This document shows positions 8,163 through 14,609 of a DNA stretch of 16,968 nucleotides, piece after piece. Each line of letters starts with the position of its first letter. The first letter of the stretch is position 1. The DNA comes from a bacterium (GTDB lineage Bacteria; Acidobacteriota; Blastocatellia; Pyrinomonadales; Pyrinomonadaceae), in assembly GCA_029945985.1 (NCBI GenBank), contig JAQSDP010000429.1:1-16968 (forward strand), given 5' to 3'. The position numbers and the translations under genes are program-made. The notes under the pieces were generated by a model. That model ran no database searches, was not told where the DNA came from, and worked only from the letters and a program-made list of their open reading frames with translations.

Positions 8163-9181
8163 ATTCGCGAGCCGTACATCGCTTTGTAATATTCCTTATA
8201 CTCGCCGCTGCGGACGTGCTGGATCCACGCCTGATTCTCTTGATACCACTTGATCGTCGTCGCAAGTCCGTCTTCCCAAGTTACCTGCGGTTTCCAGCCA
8301 AGTTCGGTCTCGACTTTTGCCGGATCGATGGCGTATCGCCGATCATGTCCCAGCCTGTCGGTAACGAACTTGATCAGATCGTGCGGCTTGCCGAGAGCAT
8401 CAAGGATCGACTTCACCACGTCGATGTTCTCCCGCTCGTTGCGAGCGCCGATATTGTAAGCCTCGCCGGAACGGCCTTTCTCGTAAACCGCCCAGATGGC
8501 GCGGCAATGGTCATCAACGTGTATCCAATCGCGCACGTTCCGGCCATCGCCGTAGACGGGCAGCGGCTCGTCGTTCATCGCGTTGGAGATCATCAGCGGG
8601 ATCAGCTTCTCGGGAAATTGGCGGGGACCGTAGTTATTACCGCAACGCGTAATGACCGCATCCACTCCATGCGTTTCCTGAGCTGCTCGAACGACGAATT
8701 CCGCCGCGGCCTTCGACGCGGCGTATGGCGAGTTCGGCTGCAGCGGAGATGCTTCGGTAAAGTAATCGTCGCTGTCGTCAGGAAGCGTGCCCATCACCTC
8801 GTCCGTCGAGATCTGTACGAACCGCCGCACGCCCTTCGCGCGCGCCGCATCGAGCAGAACCTGCGTTCCTATGATGTTGGTCCGTAAGAATTCATCCGCC
8901 GAGTGTATGCTCCGGTCGACGTGCGATTCGGCGGCGAAATTAAAGATCGCATCGCATCCTTCCGGAACCACCGCCATCACGGCGTCGCGATCGCATATGT
9001 CGCCCTTGATAAACGTATGCCGCGTTTCGTCAACGCCCGCGAGATTCTCGAGGTTTCCCGCGTATGTAAGCGCGTCAAAATCGACGATCGAAATATCCGA
9101 GTGCTCCGCCAGCATCAACCGAACGAACGCGGAACCAATAAATCCGGCACCGCCGGTCATAAAAATGGACTTCATAAACAT
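8159..9181 (-). CDS. rfbB: dTDP-glucose 4,6-dehydratase (RmlB/RfbB)
   Basis: This 340-residue NAD+-dependent enzyme converts dTDP-glucose to dTDP-4-keto-6-deoxyglucose, the second step toward dTDP-L-rhamnose. It shows the Rossmann motif TGGAGFIGS (9-17), the catalytic STDEVMG (T126, D127, E128; many family members have Tyr where Met130 stands), and YAASK (Y153, K157). RCGNNYGPRQFPEK and the late DRLGHDRRYAIDPAK are family signatures. Two starts are possible: the ATG at 9181 and one two codons later at 9175 (MKSIFMTGG). Neither has a Shine-Dalgarno sequence, and the second gives the more usual N-terminus. A long imperfect hairpin ends ten bases before the first ATG. The gene overlaps rfbD downstream. 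Confidence in function is high, in the exact start moderate. Confidence 0.95.
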   Translation of the reverse strand: MFMKSIFMTGGAGFIGSAFVRLMLAEHSDISIVDFDALTYAGNLENLAGVDETRHTFIKGDICDRDAVMAVVPEGCDAIFNFAAESHVDRSIHSADEFLRTNIIGTQVLLDAARAKGVRRFVQISTDEVMGTLPDDSDDYFTEASPLQPNSPYAASKAAAEFVVRAAQETHGVDAVITRCGNNYGPRQFPEKLIPLMISNAMNDEPLPVYGDGRNVRDWIHVDDHCRAIWAVYEKGRSGEAYNIGARNERENIDVVKSILDALGKPHDLIKFVTDRLGHDRRYAIDPAKVETELGWKPQVTWEDGLATTIKWYQENQAWIQHVRSGEYKEYYKAMYGSRI

Positions 9182-9190
9182 TAGAATAAA

Positions 9191-9255
9191 ACAGGATGAA
9201 GAGGATTCACAGGATGCCTTATCCAGTCACATCCTCCTTATCCTGTTCATACTGT
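9191..9255. repeat. Imperfect 26-bp inverted repeat built of AGGATG-like units
   Basis: The left arm (9191-9216) and the reverse complement of the right arm (9230-9255) match at 20 of 26 positions by eye, around a 13-base loop. Each arm is itself made of short iterations (ACAGGATGAA, AGGAT, AGGATG), giving a repetitive look. It fills nearly the whole space between the stop of the zinc-ribbon/PH gene and the start of rfbB. It could be a dispersed palindromic element of the REP type or a structured leader/attenuator of rfbB. The T-run beyond it in the minus direction is short (TTTTATT), so it is at best a weak terminator. Confidence 0.6.
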
Positions 9256-9265
9256 CGGAATTCTG

Positions 9266-9865
9266 CTACCGATCCAGGCTGCGCATTTGCCGCAGGATCA
9301 TATCCGCATACTTCTTCGGCATGTCTATATTGTCGAGCACGACCTTTCCGCCGTCTTCGCTTGCGTTATCTATCGTAATATCGCCGTAACCCAGCATCCG
9401 TTGGAAGATGGAGGACGTCACGGTTACGTCCTGGACCCTGCGAAGTGGGATGTGCTGCGTGGTACGCGAGACAAGTCCGCGGTCGATCTCGATGGTTGTG
9501 TCAGTCAGAGCGTATCGAATGAGCTTTGCCTGGACGTGAAAATAAACTGGCACTAGCAGCAGCAAAAGTCCGATCACGACGCCGATCAGCGGCACAAAAC
9601 CCGGAACAAGAACCGTTAGCAGTACGACCAATACAAACGCCGCGACAACCGCCGCCAGGTAGCCCAGCGCGACAAACTTAACAGTAGGGTTTATCGCAAA
9701 GATGCGCTCGTCCGTTTCCGAGCCGTCCAAAGCTTGGACCTGGGGCCTTCCGCGTTCATCCGCTACACGCACCCGCGTCTCTTCCTCGTCGTGAAGTTGC
9801 CCTCCACACTTTTTACAAAAGGCCGCATCGGCCGGGTTTTCGGCTCCGCATTTATTGCAATACAT
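9266..9865 (-). CDS. Zinc-ribbon membrane protein with bacterial PH domain
   Basis: The protein has 199 residues. The N-terminus is a zinc ribbon with two CxxC pairs (C3, C6, C17, C20; CNKCG and CKKCG). A charged linker follows (25-55), then two membrane segments (about 64-87 and 90-110). The C-terminus is a bacterial PH domain of the DUF304/YdbS-YdbT type, recognised by RGLVSRTTQHIPLRRVQDV (about 129-147) and GYGDITI (159-165). The fold points to a membrane-associated scaffold, with no catalytic residues. The start at 9865 begins exactly at the ribbon. There is no Shine-Dalgarno sequence. A TAGAAT (9878-9883 on the opposite strand) lies only 12 bases before the ATG, so a very short or absent leader is possible. 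The terminator of the upstream gene lies 22 bases away, so the gene likely has its own transcript. Confidence 0.85.
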   Translation of the reverse strand: MYCNKCGAENPADAAFCKKCGGQLHDEEETRVRVADERGRPQVQALDGSETDERIFAINPTVKFVALGYLAAVVAAFVLVVLLTVLVPGFVPLIGVVIGLLLLLVPVYFHVQAKLIRYALTDTTIEIDRGLVSRTTQHIPLRRVQDVTVTSSIFQRMLGYGDITIDNASEDGGKVVLDNIDMPKKYADMILRQMRSLDR

Positions 9866-9887
9866 AGGATTTCGGACATTCTAGCAG

Positions 9888-9920
9888 AAAAAAAGACTCG
9901 AACCGATTCCAGTTCGAGTC
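9888..9920 (-). terminator. Rho-independent terminator of the lipoprotein gene
   Basis: Read on the minus strand, GACTCGAAC and GTTCGAGTC form a perfect 9-bp stem (9912-9920 with 9895-9903) around an 8-base loop. Seven T follow (complement of the A-run at 9888-9894). It begins 25 bases after the stop codon of the lipoprotein gene, as expected for its terminator. Confidence 0.9.
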
Positions 9921-9944
9921 TCGTTAGGTTATGCGAATTAGAAA

Positions 9945-11033
9945 CTAGGGCTTGCCTTTACCTTTGCCGCCGCCCTTGCTCTGTCCCTGGCCCTTGTCAT
10001 TACCCTTGCCGGGCCCGCCGCCTTTATTCTGACCACCCGGATTGTCCGGCTTGCCTGGTTTATCCGCCTTTGGCGGGCCGCCTGGATTTCCGCGGCCCTT
10101 ATCGCTCGCGGGACCGTCGATCACATCCTTGTTTTGTCCGGGCGGAACTCCGCGTTGGCCTGGAGCATTCTCCGATTTGCCGGGGCCGTCAAGATGCTTA
10201 TCGTTCTTAGCCTTCATCGGCTTGCCCGGATTTCCGCGCCGGAAGTCGATCTGCTCCTTCCTCGGCTTTACGGGGCGAGCATAGATCTGGCTGATATAAC
10301 GATCCTCGTACGGCGAATTGATCCGGATCCGCTCGTAATAAACAGGAGCGGCAGTCGTGTAGACAAACATCGGCTCCGGATACAATCGCTCGATCCGCGT
10401 TCGATAGTAAGGTGTCTCTACAACCTCGTAAGGATCGTAGTAAGACGGATAATTGTCGTAGTAGTAGGGCGACCGATACCGGTCGTGCTCGCCGAACAAA
10501 ACGCTGGCTACGCCGAGTGACTGGTCCAGCCAGTTCGTCTCGTAATAGTAATTGTCGCCGTAGAGAACATCGTCACCGCGAAGAAGTACGCGGGCGCCGG
10601 GATATCTCGGCTCATCACGATACAAAAAGATCGAAGCGATATTCTGGATCAGCTCGGGCCCGAACCGCGAGAAGAGCGAAAGCCCACGCTGTCCATCACC
10701 GCGGTCTTCAAACTCTTCCACGCTGATATAATCCGCGTAGCCGTCACCGTTCAGGTCTAGATTGTTGATCCCGTCGTCCTCATTCAGATACCGTTCAAAC
10801 TCCGCGGGGCTCTTCGACTTCCGCAAAAGCTCGCCCGCGCGGGCCAAATCGAGGTTATCCTTGACCCAAGGGTCCGATTCATCAAACGGCATTTCCTCGA
10901 CGAACATTGTGTTGGCGTTGGCGTCATAGGGCTGCGAACTGGTAACCGGCGGCAAAGGCTGCTCCGCCTGGTTACACGCCGCTAAAAGGGCCAGGCCGCT
11001 AACCAGCAAACTCGTCAATATCTTATTCAGCAT
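9945..11033 (-). CDS. Putative lipoprotein with Tyr-rich middle and Gly/Lys/Pro-rich tail
   Basis: The start is set at 11033 rather than at the in-frame codon at 11066, because the first ATG after a strong AGGAGG (eight bases away) gives a clean lipoprotein signal MLNKILTSLLVSGLALLAAC with lipobox LAAC (C20). The mature protein of the 362-residue precursor should be anchored by lipid in the envelope. Residues 91-103 hold a calcium-loop-like NLDLNGDGYADYI (D93, N95, D97, D101). Residues 160-235 are very rich in Tyr (for example YYYDNYPSYYDPYE). From about 262 on the chain is low complexity, rich in Gly, Lys, Pro, Asn and Asp, with repeating GNPGKP, GPGK and GGGPGKG units and no predicted fold. 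I recognise no family. It lies 100 bases downstream of the PD40 protein on the same strand and ends at a good terminator. Confidence 0.82.
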   Translation of the reverse strand: MLNKILTSLLVSGLALLAACNQAEQPLPPVTSSQPYDANANTMFVEEMPFDESDPWVKDNLDLARAGELLRKSKSPAEFERYLNEDDGINNLDLNGDGYADYISVEEFEDRGDGQRGLSLFSRFGPELIQNIASIFLYRDEPRYPGARVLLRGDDVLYGDNYYYETNWLDQSLGVASVLFGEHDRYRSPYYYDNYPSYYDPYEVVETPYYRTRIERLYPEPMFVYTTAAPVYYERIRINSPYEDRYISQIYARPVKPRKEQIDFRRGNPGKPMKAKNDKHLDGPGKSENAPGQRGVPPGQNKDVIDGPASDKGRGNPGGPPKADKPGKPDNPGGQNKGGGPGKGNDKGQGQSKGGGKGKGKP

Positions 11034-11041
11034 TTCGGTCT

Positions 11042-11047
11042 CCTCCT
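11042..11047 (-). promoter_or_regulatory. Strong Shine-Dalgarno that decides the lipoprotein start
   Basis: AGGAGG on the minus strand lies eight bases before the ATG at 11033. This is one of the few strong ribosome sites in the window. It places the start eleven codons inside the longest frame, exactly where the lipoprotein signal begins. Confidence 0.85.
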
Positions 11048-11079
11048 GCCCGCAACCTCGGCGCAACAGTGCATTGAAA

Positions 11080-11101
11080 TAGTACAGCGTAGCGGGTACT
11101 A
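11080..11101. other. Small inverted repeat TAGTAC-N10-GTACTA
   Basis: A perfect 6-bp dyad with a 10-base centre lies in the 100-base gap between the PD40 gene and the lipoprotein gene. There is no T-run, so it is not a good terminator. It may be a protein-binding dyad near the lipoprotein promoter, but a match of this size can also occur by chance. Confidence 0.3.
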
Positions 11102-11133
11102 GTTCTCACTCGCAAGCGGCGTGCCGAGCTTAT

Positions 11134-13095
11134 CTATCGGAAGTTTGTGATCATGATCGCATTGCCGATGCCTTCCGCCCGAATTATCCCTATTCGTTTG
11201 CCGTCGCGGGAATATCCCCGTCGCGCAACGCCCGGAACCTCGAAGTTCGTCATTCGCTTTCCAGGTCCGCCGTCCAGCGGCAATACCCATAAATTCTGCT
11301 TTTCACCTTCTGAAACCACAACGGTGATCCCATTGCCGTCGGGTGTCCACACAGGGCCTCGGCCGCTGGTTGTACCTGCAGGCGCATCGAGGACCATCAA
11401 CGGCTGTCCGCCCTCGCTTGGAACGATCGCTATCCGGGTCCAGAATCCAGTTTTTTCATTCGGAATAAAACACGCGAAAAAACGGCCGTCGGCGGAATAC
11501 CTCGGTTCAGTGGCCTTGTATTCCGTAAGCACCTGATGCTGACCGCCCTCGATCGGGATCCGCATGATCCTAGCTTCGCCGCCGGTATACGCCGAGAATA
11601 AAACCCATTTGCTGTCAACGGAAATGTCAGGATTGTCAGCGCCCATAGCGGGTGCCAGGATGGTCATGTTGCCGCCGCCTATGTCGATTCGTTCGAGCCT
11701 GCCTGTTTCAGCGGGAGACGAGTAAACGATGAATCGGCCGTCAGGCGAGACGACCGGGACATGTTTGAATGTCCGGTCATTAGTCAACGGCTTTGCGTTC
11801 GCGCCGTCCGCATCGACGATCCATATCTCGGCCTCTCCCGTCTGATCGGATGAGAAGACCAGTTTCCCGTCGGGCGTCCATCCGAAGCCCCAAGTATCAT
11901 TCGTCGCGGGCATTATCTGCTTAGCGTTTTCAGGTTTCAGGTCAGGTGAGACCCAGAGGGACGACCGGCTGTAGATCTCGCCCGTGACCAATGATCTTCC
12001 GTCGGCGGTTATCGAAACGGAATTATGACCGTTGAGGTTGTTGGTAAGTCTTCGTTTCTCACCCGCCGGATAAGATACTTCCCAGATCTGGCTTTGGATG
12101 CTCGTGTTTTCGGTTCCTACTAAGAGGATAGAGTCTCCGCTCGGATGCCAGACGATCTCGCCAATATCTCCCCACCTATCTTTGCCCAATTGCTGCGGTT
12201 CACCGCCGTCAACCGGGATCAACATCACGAACTGGGGCGGCCCCGGAGCGAGGGTATCATCTCCCGCAACTGCCGCGATAAGCTTTCCGTCCGGAGACCA
12301 TGAATTCTCAGGATGAAAAAACTGTGTACCTCTTCTGGCGGCGATCTTGCGCTCGTTCGTACCGTCCGAGTTAGCAACTATAAATGCCGCTTCGTTCAGT
12401 GCCAAATCGAAACGGCCAAAGCTGACAAGTTTCCCATCAGGCGAGAACTCGACAGCCGTTGCATCGTTCAAGACCTTTGTCGGCATTCCGCCGAGGCTCG
12501 GCACCCGGTATACCGTTGGAGGATCGTCAGCTTTTGGCTCAGCGTTGAAGTACAGGAAGTTGCCGTCGGGCGAGAAAGTCAGAAAGGTGAAACTATCGAG
12601 TTCGCCGGGCTTCACGACCTGGATAGCGCTGTTGGTTGCGATCTGTTTGATCCAGATCGAACGTTCGCCGCCCTCGGTGCGAATATAGGCGATCAGCTTC
12701 CCGTCGGGCGAGATGATCGCCCCTCGCGTTTTCCCGTCCCCGGTAAGCCGCTGGATCTCCATATTTGCCGCTGACCGTTGCGGCGCAGCCATGTCGGCAC
12801 CTGTGGTGAATCGATAAACTCCGTAGCCCGCAGCCGAGAGAAAGAGAAGGCCTACGACGATGCCAGCAATGATGATCGGCCTTCGATCCCTAGACGCCAT
12901 AGTCGCCGAGGGGTTAGACAAGAAGACTTTCGTCTCGCTCGTGTGGATCGTTTCTCCCCGTTTCGATTCTCCCGAAATGATCTCGGTCCGCGGTTCAAAA
13001 CTAGACGGCCCCTCAAGCAGCATGGTACCGTCGTCCAGACAGTAGAGCAGCGAGTCGTCAAAATAATCTCGTCGGCAATCAGGACATCGTTTCAT
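11134..13095 (-). CDS. Membrane-anchored PD40/TolB-type beta-propeller protein with short N-terminal metal ribbon
   Basis: The protein has 653 residues. The N-terminus MKRCPDCRRDYFDDSLLYCL, continuing into DDGT, holds three cysteines (C4, C7, C19) and looks like a reduced zinc ribbon whose fourth ligand would have to be non-Cys. A linker leads to one membrane segment (about 73-93), after which the chain should be outside the cytoplasm. Residues 110-653 contain about twelve PD40-type repeats, each centred on a 'SPDG/TPDG'-like turn (for example near 129, 175, 218, 267, 317, 407, 450, 583). This suggests two six-bladed propellers or one large closed structure. TolB-like propellers bind protein partners. 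No catalytic domain such as a kinase is present, although related acidobacterial proteins often carry one at this place; that comparison is from general knowledge. The start at 13095 begins exactly at the ribbon. A promoter is predicted about 55 bases upstream. Confidence 0.85.
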   Translation of the reverse strand: MKRCPDCRRDYFDDSLLYCLDDGTMLLEGPSSFEPRTEIISGESKRGETIHTSETKVFLSNPSATMASRDRRPIIIAGIVVGLLFLSAAGYGVYRFTTGADMAAPQRSAANMEIQRLTGDGKTRGAIISPDGKLIAYIRTEGGERSIWIKQIATNSAIQVVKPGELDSFTFLTFSPDGNFLYFNAEPKADDPPTVYRVPSLGGMPTKVLNDATAVEFSPDGKLVSFGRFDLALNEAAFIVANSDGTNERKIAARRGTQFFHPENSWSPDGKLIAAVAGDDTLAPGPPQFVMLIPVDGGEPQQLGKDRWGDIGEIVWHPSGDSILLVGTENTSIQSQIWEVSYPAGEKRRLTNNLNGHNSVSITADGRSLVTGEIYSRSSLWVSPDLKPENAKQIMPATNDTWGFGWTPDGKLVFSSDQTGEAEIWIVDADGANAKPLTNDRTFKHVPVVSPDGRFIVYSSPAETGRLERIDIGGGNMTILAPAMGADNPDISVDSKWVLFSAYTGGEARIMRIPIEGGQHQVLTEYKATEPRYSADGRFFACFIPNEKTGFWTRIAIVPSEGGQPLMVLDAPAGTTSGRGPVWTPDGNGITVVVSEGEKQNLWVLPLDGGPGKRMTNFEVPGVARRGYSRDGKRIGIIRAEGIGNAIMITNFR

Positions 13096-13151
13096 TTTTC
13101 AGCAAGGGAACCACGCCAACATAGGATCGTCATGGGAAATCGGGTGGGACG

Positions 13152-13179
13152 ATTGTAACCCAAAGGCTTTGAACGGCAA
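13152..13179 (-). promoter_or_regulatory. Predicted sigma70-type promoter of the PD40 gene
   Basis: On the minus strand TTGCCG (13179-13174) and TACAAT (13157-13152) are 16 bases apart, matching four and five of six consensus positions. Transcription would start near 13145, giving a leader of about 50 bases to the ATG at 13095. Confidence 0.5.
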
Positions 13180-13513
13180 ATACTTTGCGGTACCGGTCCC
13201 TACAAATTAACCATCAATTGGTTGAAATCCAGCCACGCCGTGGATGATTTGCATGGATTTTGGTTATCTTGACCCGCGGGTGACGGCGGTGGTTTTGGTT
13301 GGGTCTAGGGTTGGCAGGCCCAGCAAGCGCGTTTCAAAACAGCAAAAGCGCGTGCGCTGGGGAGCCAAATCGGAGTCGCCAAACATGGAATCGCGCCGCG
13401 TTGACGACAAATGGCGCTCTTCGCGCGACAAGCTGCGGCGTCCAGCGGGCGAACGTCGAAGCGATCACCGAAGCTATCACGGAAACCCTCGTCTAAACAC
13501 TTCAAGCCGCGAT
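13180..13513. other. Intergenic stretch without a supported gene
   Basis: Open frames exist here on both strands, but none has a ribosome site or a recognisable protein, and the longest run into the terminator hairpin at 13514-13545. The DNA holds a short palindrome CCACG-C-CGTGG (13233-13243) and two copies of AAGCGCGT about 20 bases apart (near 13325 and 13346). It may be decayed sequence or a dispersed non-coding element. I see no function. Confidence 0.5.
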
Positions 13514-13545
13514 AAAAAAGCGGCCTTGCTATCGAGCAAAGCCGC
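13514..13545 (-). terminator. Rho-independent terminator of the lytic transglycosylase gene
   Basis: Read on the minus strand, GCGGCTTTGCT (13545-13535) pairs with AGCAAGGCCGC (13530-13520) in an 11-bp stem with one T-G wobble, around the four-base loop CGAT. Six T follow (13519-13514). It begins 41 bases after the stop codon of the transglycosylase. Confidence 0.92.
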
Positions 13546-13585
13546 ATGTCTGAAGACCAGTGGAGAAGAACGGGATAGCTAAAGT

Positions 13586-14449
13586 TTACTGATTAACCAG
13601 TATCATCTTGCCGTCGGATGTGCGTAGCGCGACCGGTGCAATTTCGAGCACAGTCAGTGGTGCGGCTTCTTTCTGAACTACCTTCGCAATATTCTGGTTC
13701 ACGTTTCGGGCAGTGTCTACGTATCGCCCGTCGGAGATCATCGAGTATCGAGCCGAGATCCGGCGGACGTATTCCTGCGTTTCGCGGTATGGCGGAATGC
13801 TCCAGCCGTACTTCATCACGGCACCTTCGCCGGCATTGTAGCCTGCAAGGGCAAGCCGGACATCCTGATTGAATGTATCCAAGAGCCAGCGCATATACTT
13901 CACGCCGGCGTCGATGTTCTGTTGCGGATCGTAGATCTTCGTCACGCCGAACCGACGAGCCGTGGCCGGCATCAACTGCATCAATCCGCTCGCGCCTTTG
14001 TGAGAAGTCGCGCGGATCTTGAACGACGATTCCTGGTGCATCTGTGCGTAGATCAGGAGCGGATCGATCCGATATCTTTGGCTGGACTCAACGATGAACT
14101 GATCGTGTGTCGGTACTCCCGTCGTGAATCCTTTCAGATGCGTGCTTGAGCTCATCGAAAGCCGCGCGCCGGTTGGATTGTAACCGCGATCGTTCGTCCC
14201 AAGTCCATCTGAAACGCTCTGCGTCGGCCGCGAGGATACCGTTCTCTTAACGAGCGGGTCTTCAGTTACGACTACCCAGCGGCCATTTCGCTTAACCCGT
14301 TTGGTCACGGGCTGCGCCGCGGGTGGTGGCGGAACATAAACATTCACACCTTGGGCCCGATCAAAATTGTCGAAAACGCGGTTCTGTGCCGACGCGGCGA
14401 CGCTAAGTGCTGCTGCTATTACGAGGATTAGGAGGCTGGATTTGATCAT
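13586..14449 (-). CDS. Exported lytic transglycosylase (SLT domain)
   Basis: This 287-residue protein cleaves the glycan strand of peptidoglycan without water, forming 1,6-anhydro ends, and acts in the periplasm. The N-terminus MIKSSLLILVIAAALSVAAS, followed by AQ, is a standard Sec signal with cleavage probable after the ASA at 19-21. A Pro-rich linker follows (39-48). The catalytic SLT domain spans about 115-235: HQESSF carries the likely catalytic E140, GLMQLMPATA (155-164) and AGYNAGEGAV (202-211) are the family motifs, and YV-R-I (about 227-231) closes the fold. The last 50 residues are a tail I cannot assign, reading KMILVNQ at the end. The ATG at 14449 is supported by the signal peptide, although no clear ribosome site is seen. 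It is transcribed alone, with a strong terminator behind it, and is divergent from the MgtE_N/CBS gene. Confidence 0.93.
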   Translation of the reverse strand: MIKSSLLILVIAAALSVAASAQNRVFDNFDRAQGVNVYVPPPPAAQPVTKRVKRNGRWVVVTEDPLVKRTVSSRPTQSVSDGLGTNDRGYNPTGARLSMSSSTHLKGFTTGVPTHDQFIVESSQRYRIDPLLIYAQMHQESSFKIRATSHKGASGLMQLMPATARRFGVTKIYDPQQNIDAGVKYMRWLLDTFNQDVRLALAGYNAGEGAVMKYGWSIPPYRETQEYVRRISARYSMISDGRYVDTARNVNQNIAKVVQKEAAPLTVLEIAPVALRTSDGKMILVNQ

Positions 14450-14491
14450 CTGGGGCAGATCTCTAACAATTCGGCAGGAAGATCAGCTGAG

Positions 14492-14539
14492 GTTGTGTTG
14501 TACGAGTCGGGTGACGGTTGTACGTTGTATAACACAACG
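14492..14539. promoter_or_regulatory. Cluster of GTTGT boxes in the divergent intergenic region
   Basis: Between the divergent transglycosylase and MgtE_N/CBS genes, GTTGT occurs at 14492-14496, 14497-14501, 14517-14521 and 14524-14528, and inverted as ACAAC at 14534-14538. GTTGTACG is repeated exactly at 14497-14504 and 14517-14524, 20 bases apart. The last part forms the 6-5-6 dyad CGTTGT-ATAAC-ACAACG (14523-14539). Two helical turns of spacing and a dyad are typical of operator sites. The regulator is unknown. Confidence 0.4.
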
Positions 14540-14609
14540 GACTGCAAGAATAGCATCCTCGCAGCGAGTTTGTAAACAGCTATATCGGTTTCGGTCAATT
14601 TAAGTTATC

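Noticed and set aside
8216..8887. A 223-codon open frame opposite rfbB
   Set aside because: It lies completely antisense to a conserved enzyme gene, and its sequence shows only the mirror of rfbB codon use.
9895..9920. GGTTCGAGTC resembling a tRNA T-arm
   Set aside because: It is half of a perfect 9-bp hairpin followed by seven T. No acceptor, D or anticodon arm can be found around it, so it is a terminator.
10042..10520. Gly/Pro/Leu-rich frames opposite the lipoprotein tail
   Set aside because: Their repetitive composition is explained by the low-complexity GC-rich tail coding on the other strand.
11064..11066. Longer start for the lipoprotein gene
   Set aside because: It would put a charged eleven-residue stretch before the signal peptide and overlap the strong AGGAGG that serves the ATG at 11033.
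13244..13582. A 112-codon open frame on the plus strand
   Set aside because: It runs straight through the terminator hairpin of the transglycosylase gene, has no ribosome site, and its composition (Arg/Ser-rich) resembles a chance frame in GC-rich DNA.
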